Shown here: positions 1-12,800 of the stretch, in pieces | Layout: each line of letters opens with the position of its first letter | Numbering within the stretch: position 1 is the first letter of the stretch | Position numbers and translations under genes: made by a program | Assembly: GCA_022605955.1 (NCBI GenBank) | Contig: JAKCOZ010000040.1 | Coordinates: forward strand, 868,001 to 932,000 | Direction: 5' to 3' | DNA: 64,000 nt | Origin: Rallus limicola | Taxonomy: Eukaryota > Chordata > Aves > Gruiformes > Rallidae | The notes under the pieces: model-generated | The model's database searches: none | Seen by the model: only the letters and a program-made list of their open reading frames with translations | Told to the model about the DNA's origin: nothing

Positions 1-106
1 GAGTCAGTGAACTGCTTAACTGAACTGTCCCTTGCTGACATCATCCTAGTTCCAATCTTGATGTCAGTAAGTATCTGGAGCTTTAGTAAAATACATAAAC
101 ATATAT

Positions 107-141
107 CTGTGTGTGTGTATATATATATATACACACACACT
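107..141. repeat. (TG)n(TA)n(CA)n microsatellite
   Basis: A GT run, a TA run and a CA run follow each other in a DHX8 intron. Confidence 0.9.
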
Positions 142-273
142 ATACTTTAAAATTGTGAACTACAGCTCAGTTCTGTACTTATCAACTGGCTCTTCCCCTA
201 TCAACATGCTAAACCAAGAATATTTATTTTAAATTATCCTGTTCAAACAAGAATGCCATGTCAAAAGTCTTAC

Positions 274-3200
274 CTGTATCAGCTGTTCCTTCAGTCTGAA
301 GATTGGGAGACTCTCCCTCTGCTCAATGATGGAAAGCTGGGTCTTCTTACCATAAGAAGCTTTGTTGCCACCAAATGCATGTTTCTTCCACTCTGGGATA
401 TCATTGGGCATCATCCCAATGCCTCTCATGTTGGCAGCAATCTGTCTTCCATCGACTAGAAAAGAAGTGATTTCACCATTACACTTAGGTTCACACAGCA
501 GAGACTGGAATGATCCTGCTCATTTGTAGCACCACTCACACCTTCTCTACTTCTGTGTTTAATTCTTTTCTAAGTTCCTACTTGTACACCCTCACTATGA
601 TATTAATTTGCACGTGAAAAATGGCTTCCCATCCACTGCACCTTTTAGTGATGCATCCTTGATGGACTGCAGGATACACCTGCACATTTCCCTTCAGTGG
701 AAGGACATGTCTGGTTTGCTTTGTTTTTAGGTATCAAGACATTCCTCCTGGGCTGCTCAGCTTTCACAAGAAAGGTGCAGTTCCCACTCAGATATCTGTG
801 TTCAGACATACCATCAGGGAGAGGATCCACCCAGTGTGTGTTGAGTCCCATGGGGATAGAATCCATCTCTGCTTCTCTCTGGGCTTGTTTAAGCTCTCGT
901 CTTTCTTTGGCTAAAGCACTCTGCATCATTGCAGCCTGGGACAGGGAACCATCTGGATTCTGGAAAGCAAGGGAAAAGTGGAGATTTCAAGCACTCCTCA
1001 TCCTTCAACTCTAATTATCTCTCTGTTGCCACTGTCCTTTTCAAGCCTCTTCTGCAGATGCTTTAAAAATGTTAATGTTTTATCTATGTGAGTTCTGGGA
1101 TGTTTGCATTAGCCCAGCACCATGAACTTCCATGGTCATGACTGACGTGGAGCATCCCTACCCTGCCCAGTCAGAAGGATTATGGGCATGACCAAGGAAA
1201 AGTAAGTACTTCTCAAAGGTCTTCTACTTTCAAAAGGTAAGAAAAAGAACAGAAGAATCATAGACTGGTCTGGGTTGGAAGGGACCCCAAGGGTCACAGA
1301 GCTCCAACCCCCTGCCACAGGCAGGGACACCCAACCTCCAGGCCTGGAGCTACACAAGGTTGCCCAGGGCCCCAGCCAACCTGGCCTTCAACACCCCCAG
1401 GGATGGGGCACCCACTCCCTCTCTGGGCAGCCCCTGCCAGCCCCTCCCCACTCTCTCTGCAAAGAACTTCCCCCTAAGATCTCCTCTCCCCCTTCCCTCC
1501 TCCAGCTTCACTCCAGCCCCCTTGTCCTGCCAGGCTCTGCCCTTGAACAAGCTGATTCCCCTCCTGTTCCTCTGCTCCCTTCAGGGACTGGCAGGCTGCA
1601 ATGAGGTCCCCCCACAGCCTTCTCTTCTCCAGGCTGACCCAGCCCAGCTCCCTCAGCCTAAAGTTATGTTCCAACACACTCAGGTGAAATGGCTGCTGCT
1701 GAGGCTACTGTGCATTCATTTTGCTTTTGTTATTCCACTTCACTGTCACCAGTTAAGCAAGAAACCAGCTTCAGAAATAAAGAAAGGATCTTCAGTTTGG
1801 TGGTAATGTTTTCAGGGGTCTCAGTAACATTCAGGTGGAAAACTGGTTGTTAAATTCCAAAATAGTTATTTAATTAAGTCAAGGGTATTTATTTTAGTCC
1901 TGGAAATCTCTTACCTTTACTATTTTGATGGGACTCATATCCATGCTCTGTTTAGTATGGCCTCGAAGAAACGGTGGCTCTTCTTCAACTAACTCAATCT
2001 CAAGATCCTCATCTAAAGTCCACAAATGACAATTTTTATAGAAAAGTTAAACATCTTTTTCCAGGTCCATAAAACCACCTCTTCAAACACTGCTTCAGTG
2101 TATTCCTGACTTGATGTAATTAGTTTTAAAAGTGAAAACACCACAAACATAAAGAACACACAAGGAAAGCACATCCAAGTGTCAGTAGTAATAAGGCTAG
2201 AGAAACCCTACTTCCAAATGTTTAAGGTGACAGCAAATTGGGAGATGCTTCACATCTACTCATCTCTTTCTGAATCAAAACACAGCCAGAAACACAAGGA
2301 ATTTACAACAATGAGACTACTTGGAAATATTACCTTCTTCATCATCAACTTTAGGAAGAATCCCAGTCTCCTCATCAAAGTCAGGAAACTCTTCCTTGGA
2401 AAGCACATTAGCTGCAATCATCTGGGAACAGAATGAACACAGCATGAATTTGTCCCCATGAGTGAACACAATTCATACTCACAAGGCCTCAGCTCTAATG
2501 CCAGACCTCTAGAACAGGAACAAAGGAGCATTCTGATATCAGAACAAAGGAACGGTCCTGCATTGGCCCCACCTCCCAAAGCCCTCCAGGCTCTGAGACA
2601 ACAGTCCTTTCCTTATTCCAAATACCACCAGTGTGAGGCAGCTGATGATGTAAGACAGCAGGCTGCTGCATGGCAGGACTGCACTAATAATCAAATGCCA
2701 CCTAAGCATCACTGGTAAATATGATCTCCCAGGTCAGAGTGATCTCTGGATGTCACTCAGTCCAACCTCCCGCTTGAAGCAGGGTTACCTTCAGCATCAG
2801 AGCTAAGCTGGAAGTCTCAAATCGCAAGGCAGCAGCAAGTCAGAGGTAAGGAGTAAATTAAGCAAACAATCAAGGAGCTGCATTCTAGCTCGTGAAACTC
2901 CTTAGGAGTTTTACTGCCTGGCCTCCTGTTTCCTTGAACACAACACACACCTGTTTTATCTCCCATTTCTCTGGGTCTGAAATGCGGGTGAGGCGCTTTC
3001 GCTCCAGGCTGTCGTCCTCCACCTCCGGGGCGTTCACCAGGGACAGGTGGCTGGGTCTGTCTGGGTTCCTCATGGAGGTTTCTTCATTGGTTTCTCCAAT
3101 CAGGTTTCTCCTCCGGTTTGGGTTCAAGTCTTCCCCAGTGTCTTGATCAACATCCTACATTAGATGGATTAATTAATCAGCTTCACCTGTACTGCACTTA

Positions 3201-6200
3201 TCTATTAACACTGGCACTTCCTCTAACACCAGAGTATGTTTCCCAGAAGGACTCCTGCCAACAGCCACAGAGAAAAAAGGTGATTCTGCATGCCTCTTTT
3301 TTTTTTTTGCCCCAGCTGGTATTGTGAAGTAAGTAAACCCCAAGGCCTGGAGCACTCTACTCTGTCTTGGCAGTGGTGGTAATTTCATTTAAAATTAAAT
3401 GCTTCTCCCACATTGAAAATGGAAGAAACCAGAGCACCAGCTTGAGGTTTGCCTTGTCACTTAGCTACCACATCAAGTCAAAAGACCAGTATGAATATTA
3501 CATCCAGAACCCACAGAAAGTGAGCAGGAAGAAATAAGCCACTCAGAGACAGTAACACCATTAGCTCACACATGAAGAGTTATGTATTAGTTTTTCCATC
3601 AAAAAGAACAAAAACTAGCAAAAAGATGCATAATGTCTTCCATACCTTCATGCTCAGGCTGGTTTTAGATCCAGTAAAGGATAACACTTTGACTTTAACT
3701 CGTTGTCCTTTGCTCACCACGTCAGCAACATTGGCAACCCTCCCTTCTCTTCGAAGCTCTGAGATGTGGACCAAGCCCTCCCAACGCTTCCTGGGAGTGA
3801 AGCAAAGAGGGGCATGAGATGCTGTACCTTACTACTCCAACAGTCCTTCAGATGAGTCAGAGTCTGGATTAAAGCATTCTGTGGTCAACTGATTGCCTGC
3901 ATACATTTATAAACTTTATCTTATAAGAAGATTCTCTGCTATTAAATATATTTTTCTGAAAGACCTTGATTGTGCCATCAAAGCCCACCATTCCTTAACT
4001 GTAGCCTCATAAGCTCACTGAGATAGAATCATAGCCTGGTCTGGGTTGGAAGGGACCCCAAGGGTCACAGAGCTCCAACCCCCTGCCACAGGCAGGGACA
4101 CCAACCTCCAGGCCTGGAGCTACACAAGGTTGCCCAGGGCCCCAGCCAACCTGGCCTTCAACACCCCCAGGGACGGGGCACCCACCCCTTCTCTGGGCAG
4201 CCCCTGCCAGCCCCTCCCCACTCTCTCTGCAAAGAACTTCCCCCTAAGATCTAATTTAAACCTTCCTGCCTTTAGCTTTAATCCATTCCCCCTTGTCCTG
4301 CCATCGTCTACCCTAGACACTAGAACTTAGACTACTACCAGATTTACTGTGAAGATCAGAAGGTACCTTAGCCCTTCCAGCTGCACAAAGCATCCAAACT
4401 GCATTATACTTGTGACTTTGCCGTTGTAAATGTCTCCAATGGAAGGCTCCTCCGGTGGGGGACGATCTATGTGCTTGTCTCTCCACCTCTCGTTGCTCTT
4501 CTCAACATACTTCTCTCGATCCCTACGGTCCCTGCTGGGACTCCGACTCCTGCTCCTTGACCGGTATCTGGATTTCCCCCTGTTCCTATCCCGAGTCCTG
4601 GAACGAGACCTGGAGCGGGATCTGTGCCGTCGCCTCCTGTCCCTGCTGCGACTGCGGCTCCTCCTCTTTCTCTTTGCCCTAACAAAGAAACATTACACAT
4701 TTGCAGTGAAATCCCACACAGGAAGGGAGGGGCAGTGCCACCTGCCAACACCCCTTCCCCAAAAACACATGAGGAACCCACCGGTGGTCGCTGCTCCTCT
4801 GCTTGCCTTGCCGGTCTGCACTTGGCATCAGAGCTTCAAGTTCTTTCAGTGCATCAGCTGCCACTTTCACATCATCTTCATCCAGCATATTCTGCAAGGA
4901 CAGAATAAGTTCCCTTAAGCAGGCTGAGAAAACCTCCCTCACAGAGAATTAATCTACAGAATTCAAATCACATGCAAGGAATGCCAGATAAACAGATCGG
5001 ATGGAAGAGGGGATACAGGAAAGTAACACCACCCCCTGGATTTTGCCACAGTATTAAGACAATTCTGCTTTTACTCAAAAGGCAGCTTCATCTCTAGGCC
5101 TCAAATTATTACAGAATAAATCCCAAGTCCCTCATAGCATGTGAGCCTCCAAAAGCTTTACCTAGTTTGTAACCCATCATTACTCTGAAGGTCAGGCTGC
5201 AAAGTTCATGTCACAGGAGCCCCATGTTCCAGGTGCTCTGCAAAGCAGGATGAACATGGCAACTCCTGTAACACCTACACACAACAATGCCAGCCCTATG
5301 CCTCTTCTGCATTTCACTTCTCATAAGCCACTTTTATCCATGCATTAGGAGAGACGCTCATGTTAATATGAAAAAGCACTTGAAACTAAGAAAAACATTT
5401 AAAAAATAATTTAAAATTATGTTTTTACATTCTCACAAAAGAAACCTGGAATCACAACCTTACCCTGATGTTGGGATTGTCTGGCCTGCAAAGGGCTGGA
5501 AATAATTCCTTCAACTTCTCCTTCTCTGATTTGGGTTTGACAACTGTGTCTGATTTTGAGATTTCAAACAAACAAACAAACAAAGACCAAGAAAAAAAAA
5601 AAACATCAAAACTTGGAAGAGCTAGAGTGATTCACTCCTGAATATTAACTTTCCATCTGAATACAAAGGCTGGTATTTTACAGAGATTCAATCCAAAGAT
5701 TACACTATTACCTTCCCACAAATAAGATTCTAAACATCAACCTGTGAAACACATACTCTAGATAGCAAACTCAGTATGTTTTCAGTGCCTAAACAGCTTT
5801 GCTAATCTACTGCTTACAACAGGGTGATTCCCACTGCAACAGTAAGGTACAGTCTTACAAGACAAGACCAGTAACTACATCAATCTCACCAAACATGGCT
5901 TAAAACAACAAAAAACTAAGAGTTAGGTTTGCCTTTTGACAGTGAACAGCTAAGAACAAGATCACACGTACCTTTGCTTGTAGATGGCTTTGCTGGAGGC
6001 CGCATCGTCTGTATGAGACGTAGCAAATTGCTAATGAGGGAATCCTGAAAAAGATTCAGCAAAATCCTTTAAGAAATGCCCAACTGCTGGTTTTTTGTAG
6101 TAACAAGACATAAGTGGGGGAGTTTATTAGCAGGAAAAAAAAAAAAAAGCTCGATCCTGAAGATGTAGGTTTACTTTTAGAAAGCATTACTGGAAACCAC

Positions 6201-7999
6201 AGACACCTTAAAGAGATTATATTAAGTTGAATCTGAAAATTATGATTACAGGTCTATTTATGTGACATTCTGCTGGTCATTTTTAATCACCTATTTAATC
6301 CAACCACAGTTATTTCTGCAGAACTCATGAACCCAGCATCTAAATATCATAAAAAGACATAAACAACATTTGCCTCTATGAAAAGCTGTTTCTTCTGTAT
6401 TTTATATATCTGATGAGAGAATAAGTAGTTCAAGTCACTAGAAGGACTTCACAAAGGCTACAAAAGTTTTAAAAAATCCCACAATACCAGGAGGGAGGGG
6501 AAGGCTCAGTGAGACAGGAATACATCAATGCATTTTAAAGCAATAATAGCACGGAGTGATAGGATGAGGGGGGATGGTTTAAATTAGAAAAGGGGAGATT
6601 TAGGTTGGGTATTAGGGAAAAAAATCTTCCCTTTGAGTGTGGTGGGACACTGGGACAGGCTGCACCACTGCCTGGAAATGCAGCTGTCAAAGCTTCTGTG
6701 CAGTAAAGCACTGCTCTGGGGCACTGCCTCCTGCTGGGGACACAGCCGGGCCTGAACACGAGGCCCAGAGAGTTCTGAGCAGGATGAGAGGTCAGAGCTG
6801 TGTCCAGCAGCTTCCCCCTGCAGCTGGGGCCACAGGAGGGTCTGGGCACTGAACCACAGCAGAGCTGGGGTTTGCTGGAAGTCACCCTGGTGCAGCTGCA
6901 CTGAGCAAAACTCCTGTTAAGCTACAAAAGCAGAACAGTTTTAATTACAAACACCCACTGGCAAAGCCTCAGGCAAGGCCACAGCAAGCACCACCTTGCT
7001 TCTGGTCCTTCCAAGCACAAACACAGGGAGGGAAGGGCAGTCTGCATGCAGCCCTTGCACCAGTCCAGCTCTTCAGTGAGGTTTGATCTTGCCTCTCTTG
7101 CCCTCAGGTAATGACTGTAAGAGGCACAGCACAGCTCTGCCCTCTGAGTGTGGTGGGACACTGGGACAGGCTGCCCAGAGAGGTGGTGGAGGCCCCATCC
7201 CTGGAGACATCCAAGGTCAGGCTTGATGGGGCTCTGAGTGACCTGCTCTAGTGAAGATGTCCCTGTCACTGCAGGGTGGGACTAGATGGGCTCTGAAGGT
7301 CCCTTCCATCCCAACACATCCTGTGTTTATCTAATCGAAGAAAACCAAGCATAATTTCCTCACAGTCCTCTCCAAAACAACAAGCTCTATATAACACATG
7401 AAGGTGACCCAGAGAACCAACGCTCAGGCCTCACTCACAGTGAACTCAGCGCCATTCTTCAGAAGCACTGCTTTAAACGCCTCAAAAGTCGTGTTCTTCT
7501 CAGCAAGGCTTATCACAAACTCGGCTGTGATGATAAAGCACAAAGTAAATTAAACCAAATAACTATATATATATATAAAACCCCAACAAACCCCTCATAT
7601 CTGGGTAAAACCAGTTCTCCCAGCTGCACAGAGCCCAGCCAGCTCCATGTACCCACGGCGGAGCAGCGGACTCCTTTACAGTGCCCTTCGCAGGAGGTCG
7701 GCGTTTGGTTTTTTTAAGGAAAAATCTGTTTTTTCCCTCTCCGCAGAACGCGGCCTGGCCGGCTGAGGCGGCCGCAGCCGCCCGTCCCGACGCCGCCGTC
7801 AGGCTCCTTAAGGCGGCCGACACAAAGGCCGCGGGCCCGCGGGTGTCTGCCCGGCTCCCGGGCCGGGGCCCGCCTCGCCTCACTCACCCAGGTCCTTGTC
7901 GTTGATGCCCAGGTGGTTGTCCAGCTCGGTGCACACCTTGGAGACCAGCGACAGGTACTCGAGCTTCGCGAGCTCCTCCAGCGCCGCCGCGTCCGCCAT
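274..7999 (-). CDS. DHX8: DHX8, spliceosomal DEAH-box RNA helicase (5' part, coding exons 1-12)
   Basis: DHX8 (yeast Prp22) releases mature mRNA from the spliceosome in the nucleus. Coding exons on the minus strand: 7888-7999, 7439-7524, 5972-6044, 5464-5549, 4782-4891, 4367-4678, 3646-3790, 2951-3154, 2334-2421, 1915-2012, 812-959, 274-455. They total 1644 nt, or 548 codons, and every junction keeps frame with GT-AG borders. The start ATG (7999-7997) opens [18 protein letters not shown], matching the human N-terminus apart from the first residues. Order in the protein: N-terminal helical region, RS-like Arg/Ser-rich stretch, S1 RNA-binding domain, then the conserved linker that ends at KLKEQLIQ just before the helicase motifs. 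The walker-type motifs and DEAH box are outside the window, so this is a partial gene by position, not a broken one. The promoter is a CpG island around 7.7-8.5 kb. Confidence 0.96.
1256..1664 (-). mobile_element. CR1 LINE fragment, type A 3' end, DHX8 intron
   Basis: The minus-strand 3' end is CCTTCCAACCCAGACCAG followed by a TATGATT tail at about 1256. The fragment is 5'-truncated. It shares its body with the copies at 30903, 34018 and 59341. Confidence 0.88.
2732..2800 (-). mobile_element. Possible old CR1 3'-end remnant
   Basis: The minus strand contains GGTTGGACTGAGTGAC followed by CCAGAGATCACT, like the last part of CR1 but diverged and lacking the usual tail. Confidence 0.35.
4025..4316 (-). 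mobile_element. CR1 LINE fragment, type A 3' end, DHX8 intron
   Basis: It starts with the reverse tail GAATCATAGCCTGGTCTGGG and matches the copy at 1256 for about 220 bp. It then follows a related but different 5' part shared with the copy at 39989. Confidence 0.87.
4367..4678 (-). CDS. DHX8: DHX8 exon 6: RS-like domain and start of S1 domain
   Basis: This 312-nt exon encodes an arginine/serine-rich stretch (many RSRSRSR and RDR runs) followed by the S1 RNA-binding domain. The S1 part includes [22 protein letters not shown]-like stretches mediate contacts with other splicing factors, and the S1 fold binds RNA. The exon ends after LEGL with a split Arg codon that the next exon (3646-3790) completes. 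That exon continues the S1 domain with [18 protein letters not shown]. Acceptor at 4680-4679 and donor at 4366-4365 are canonical. Confidence 0.93.
6540..7324 (+). mobile_element. CR1 LINE fragment split by about 480 bp of other sequence
   Basis: 6540-6664 matches the CR1 segment with GGGGAGATTTAGGTTGG. 7138-7324 carries on to the CR1 3' end (GGTCCCTTCCATCCCAACAC). A 29-bp stretch (6636-6664) is repeated identically at 7145-7173, on both sides of the unrelated 6665-7144 block. Confidence 0.75.
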
Positions 8000-8480
8000 G
8001 ATGCCTCCGCCCCCCCCCTTCCCGCCTCCCGCCCGCCTGACACCGCTTCCGCATCCGCTCGCAGGGAGGGCGGAGGCTGCCCGGGCCCGGCAGCCCGGCA
8101 GGTGGGGGTGCTGTGCCCGCTCCGCTGCCGGGCCTCCTTTCCCCGGGAGCAGCCGCCGCCTTCGAGCCGTGCCGGCTCCTCTCCGCCCCCCCCCGCCTCC
8201 CTCCGTAGCGCGGCGAGGTCCCCGCGAAGGCCGGAGGGGCTGCTCGGCAGGCAGGCCCGGGGCGGGCGGGGAGCCGCCGGTGCGGAGACCAGGCCGGGGG
8301 GGGGGGGGGGGGGGGGGGGGCAGCTGGAAGCCGAACATCGGGGCAGGGAAGCGCTGCGGAGGTGGGATGGGCAGGGCCAGAGCACAGACCGGGCCCTGGA
8401 GCCCCCTCCGCCCCGCTGCAGGGAGGGGAGGAGGGACCCTGGCAGGGCGATCCACGGCCCCCCCTGGGAGAGGCGCTGGG
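7600..8480. promoter_or_regulatory. CpG-island promoter region of DHX8
   Basis: The sequence is very GC-rich with dense CpG from about 7.7 to 8.48 kb and covers DHX8 coding exon 1 and its upstream flank. It has no TATA box in an obvious place, as expected for a housekeeping promoter. A run of 25 consecutive G lies at 8296-8320 on the plus strand. The long overlapping open frames in both directions here are low-complexity by-products of GC content. Confidence 0.75.
8296..8320. repeat. Poly-G run (25 nt)
   Basis: Twenty-five consecutive G on the plus strand, inside the DHX8 CpG island about 300 bp upstream of the start codon. Its length may be unreliable in the assembly. Confidence 0.9.
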
Positions 8481-8504
8481 TTCGGGGGGTACTTCGCTTC
8501 AACC

Positions 8505-8698
8505 ATTCTGACCGGTTGCTTCTGTGCTTCAGTGGGACAGATTCAGGGGGCTGTGGAGTCTCCTTCTCTGGACCAGATTTCAGCCCCGTCTGGACACCCA
8601 CCTGTGTGCCCTGTCCTAGGGACCCTACTTTGGCAGGGGGTTGGACCAGAGGGGCTCTGGAGGGCCCTTCCAACCCTTATGATCCTGTGACTCTGTGA
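8505..8698 (+). mobile_element. CR1 LINE fragment, type C 3' end, upstream of DHX8
   Basis: It contains CAGCCCCGTCTGGACACC and TTTGGCAGGGGGTTGGACC and ends GATCCTGTGACTCTGTGA. It is a diverged relative of the copies at 20436, 44650 and 63680. Confidence 0.8.
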
Positions 8699-9813
8699 AA
8701 ATGCTGATGTGCCAAGGAAAACAGCTCCCAGGGGCCTGTTTTACCATCCTGGCAGCTCTAAACTAGAGCTTAAGGAATAACATTTAACCTTTCCCCTGTT
8801 TGGGGAATATGACTGCCAGCCCTGGGAGGAAGGAAGAGTGGCAGAGCTGTTCCTCCTGTAAGGGCTGTTGGATAATTGGCAGCTTTAAGACACCAAACAC
8901 AATACCACACCCCAAAACCAGCTGTTTCCTGATATTTGTGCAAACTAAGCTGTTTTCCAGGCAGAGCTGAGTGCTCTCGTGCTTGTTCAAGCTGAAAGCA
9001 TTAAGTGCTGAAGCATCCAAGAAAACAACACAACACACAGCACATGCTGGACACCAAACACCACTGCTGGCAAAGCAGCTGGTTCCCAAGGTCCCTTCCA
9101 ACACACCCCAACCCATGATTCTGTGACAGAAGACACATTTTCTTGTCACTGAAACACATGCCACTAAGGAACAGCTGGCTCCTTAAAACGAGGGGTCTTT
9201 TTTTAAAATACATATATACAAAAACACATATTCTGACCCGCTATACCACAGTTTAAAACAGCCATCACTCCAGAGTCACTCTTGCAGTGTGTTCTGACAT
9301 GACATGCAGGAGTTGTTTTCAACACTCAAGCACAGAGACATGAGGCCTGTTCCTCAGCCTTGTTATGCAGGTTGTGCAAGTCTCATCGGATTCTGATGAC
9401 ACACGTGCAATCCAGCCCAGGAAGTCTCATCACAGTCCTCCTTCAAATTATGAAATACAAGTGCAAAATTATGTGAGGAGGGACCAGCTAGAGTTAGTCT
9501 AATAGGGCACTGCCTCCAGAGAAAGGCAGAGCACAGCCAACTCCATGAAGCCACGCAGACACCCCATGCACTGGTCACTCTGCTGAAGCATCAGCCATGG
9601 AAAGGCACTGAGAAAAAGAGCCCTGCAACCTGAGGGCAGCAGAGCCTGCATTTGTAAGGCAAAATCTGTTACCATCTTTGGGCAAGAGATGGAAGTCTTA
9701 TCCAGGAACCAGCGAGCCTCCTCCTGTTTAAGGCACTGATTGAGACAGAACCCCCAGAAGTTGGTCTCCCTGGGGAATATGTTGCACCCAAAAGCTCTGC
9801 CAGCCTGGCCCCG
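8699..9813 (-). other. TMEM106A 3' flank and 3' UTR
   Basis: Between the TMEM106A stop codon and the DHX8 upstream region I see only a short CR1 end (9076-9127). No AATAAA or ATTAAA was seen on the minus strand from 9130 to 9813, so the 3' UTR end is not placed. Confidence 0.5.
9076..9127 (+). mobile_element. Short CR1 3'-end fragment
   Basis: AAGGTCCCTTCCAACACACC followed by ATGATTCTGTGA is the terminal CR1 signature, about 50 bp only. Confidence 0.6.
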
Positions 9814-12800
9814 TCACAGCAGGCGGTGCCACGGGCGAGGCAGCGTGGCATTCCCCCGGCAGTCCACATACTGGTAGTCTTCAAAAGCCAGCTGCTCTGA
9901 GTGACACAGGTATGTGCAGGTCAGGGTACCCCTGCAAGGCAAAAGCAGACCAGAACTTTACATCTCACAGTGTAAAGGTCCCCCAGGGAGCTCCCACTGC
10001 CCACCAGTTTTATCCCTATTGCATGGCCCCGGGACACAACAGTCAAGATACCTCAGCTCGATTTCACATGTCAGAGAGGGAAAGCATCTTTCAGACTGCA
10101 TTAAAGAAAGCTTTTACAAGATCATTATTATTACAGATGCACCTCTTCTAGAAGCCCATCAGGGCTTCTTACACCAGCATACCACTCCTGTGCCACTTCA
10201 CCTTTTACCTGTTCCCAAAGCACCCATGGAGTGCACTGCTGCACCTTGTAAGGGGTTCCCAGCCTCACACACCATTAGCTCAGACCAGAACGGTACCAAC
10301 CTGTCCCAGCAGGAGCTGTATTATAAAAGTGCAGCTGTGCTCCTTCCTCCCTGGCAAGGAGGAACAGCCAACCTGTATTTGCTTTCCCAGCAGAGCCTGT
10401 TTTACGCAGTCAAGCTGAGCATGGGCCTCCAGTCCATGGAGCTGCCTCAGGCAGCAGAATCTGCAGGAGGCCCTGCTTTGTCCTGCCTTGCTCTTGGCAG
10501 CTGCTGTCAGAACACTTTAGAGACAGTCATCTGCACATCCACACAGTCCAAGTTAAACAAACACCACAAGGTAGACAGGCATAACCAAACCAGTCCGTGC
10601 TTCTAACTCTGGTCCAAACAATCACTTCCCAATAGCTACAATCAGTATGCTAGAAGGAAGTTTGCCAGGCCAGCTTGCCTTAAGCAACACTGACAGCCCA
10701 AATCCAGATGACTTCTCAGGGCAGCAGTGGCTTTGGAGAATTCTCCTCCTCACACCTCTGCACACCTAGCTGGGCAACAGCATGTTCTGGTACTGAAGCA
10801 CTCTGGTACTGACAGACAGTGACTGCAAACCTTCTTAAAGGGGGGTGGAGAAATAATATAGGTGAGAGGGGTGTTAGTCACTGCTCTGAACCAGGCATCA
10901 CTTACTGTATGTGCAGCAGAACATTGTGAACTTTGACTTTTGTCCAGGTGCAAATGTTACTACAAGAGAAGAGAGAAAGAGTTAATCTCCCAGGAGCTGC
11001 CTGCACCCCCTGTCTCTTCAATTATTCCACCACGTCTCCAAAAAGCTCTGGTTTTGGGGTATTTTGACAACAGGTCAGCAAGCACAGCAGCATCTACATG
11101 GGTAAACTGTTTTCACTGGTGTAACCCCACCTGTGGATCCAATAAGCCCTCAGGGGTTGTAAATACACACTGCACCACCCTGTTTGCACAGCAGCACTGG
11201 TTGCTATGAACCTGCTTTGGCAGGGGGGTTGGACTCAGTGATCTCTGGAGGTCCCTTCCAACCCCTATGATTCTGTTAGTCTCTGAACTTCACAGAGTTT
11301 GCTGGTCTGTTTGAAGGGAAATGCAGGTTGTACAAGGTACCTCTAACTGCTGCAAAAAGCACAATTCAAGTTGGCAGCCCAGACACTGAATTGGTATCAT
11401 CACTTACTCAAGTGTATGGAAAACAGAACATGTTGAGCCAACACAACCCAGAGAATACCAGTAAAGAGAAAAGGAAAGGAGTTTAAAATGGATGTGCCAG
11501 ACTTGTATCCAGATCAGCATCACCCATTGAACTGAAAAGGGCACGCTCACTCAGCTTCACTCAGCAGACAGGGAGAAATCTTCAAGAGTTACTCACTAGG
11601 TATTGTCATCCAGTATTGTACTGGCCACCAGGTAATTGATCTGCAAATGTGAATAGAAGAGAAAGCAAGAAGTACAGGAGAACTACACTTAGTTTGCACA
11701 CAGATATGTGGTATGTGAATTTCAAGATCTAGCCTAATGATTGTTTTTAACAGTAGCTAAGGAAATTAGATCTGGAGAGGGCCTGAAAAGGCCACTTAAG
11801 CCACACACCTGACCTTTACACCAAGATTTGATCAGCTGTGCTCAAACTGTTCTCACCAGGCTTTGTCTAACCTGTTTCTAAGCTTTCATCACCTTAAGGC
11901 AAGCACACAACCCAGCCTGCTGCCCAAAGAGCAGACAGACATTCCTTGCCTGGAAATGTATTGGTTTCAAACTCAGCAACCTGTAAATTCTCCTAAGACC
12001 CCTTTGTGAAGGGGGATGGGGGAAGCTGCACTGTGCATTTGTAGCAGAGAGATAACAAGGGAGTGGATCAAATATACAAGAAACCAACAAATATACAACT
12101 TCCTGGCCAGGAGATCCAGATTAGTTCAGGAAAAAAATGCAAGAAACAGCAGAGCTCACCTGGCTGCTCTGCAGAGGACTCATTGTCAGCAGGGTTTTCA
12201 TGGTGGTCTTCCCTACAACCAGGGACTGGTGCAAAACCTCTATGTCCAGCTGCTCAACAGTGACCACGTAGAAGTTGTTATTAGTTATGTTCAGGATGTT
12301 CTAGGGAGAGAAGCAACCAACCCACAACACATAAATCACCTTGCAGCAGGACCCCAAGCTGCTGCAAAGCTACTTTACAGGTACTCCTAATACCACCTTA
12401 GAGCAACACTGGACCACATCATCTCTTTCACATCCTTGGATGCACATCCAGCCTGGCCACAAAGACAGGTACCCTGCAGCGTCAAAGGGGACAATCAAGT
12501 AGCTCATCCTCAGCAAGGCTGCTGACACCACTGAGCTGTGTGGTGCAGGCAATGTGCTGGAGGGAAGGAATGCCATCCAGAGGGACCACGACACATGGCC
12601 CATCCAAATCTCATGAAGTTCAACAAGGCCAAGTGCAAGGTTCTGCACACAGATCAGGGTGATCCCCAAGCACACTTACAGGCTGGACCAAGAGGGGTTG
12701 AGAGCAGCCCTTTAGAGAAGAATTTCGGGGTGTTGGTGAATGAGCAGGTCGACATGAACCAGCAATGCAGGCTTGCAGCCCAAAAAGCCAATTGTGACCA

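Noticed and set aside
7714..8690. Long open frames on both strands over the DHX8 promoter
   Set aside because: High GC depletes stops in all frames. Only the part encoding the DHX8 N-terminus matches a known protein.
9914..10606. 230-aa plus-strand open frame
   Set aside because: It overlaps the last TMEM106A coding exon antisense and its intron. It has no recognisable domain.
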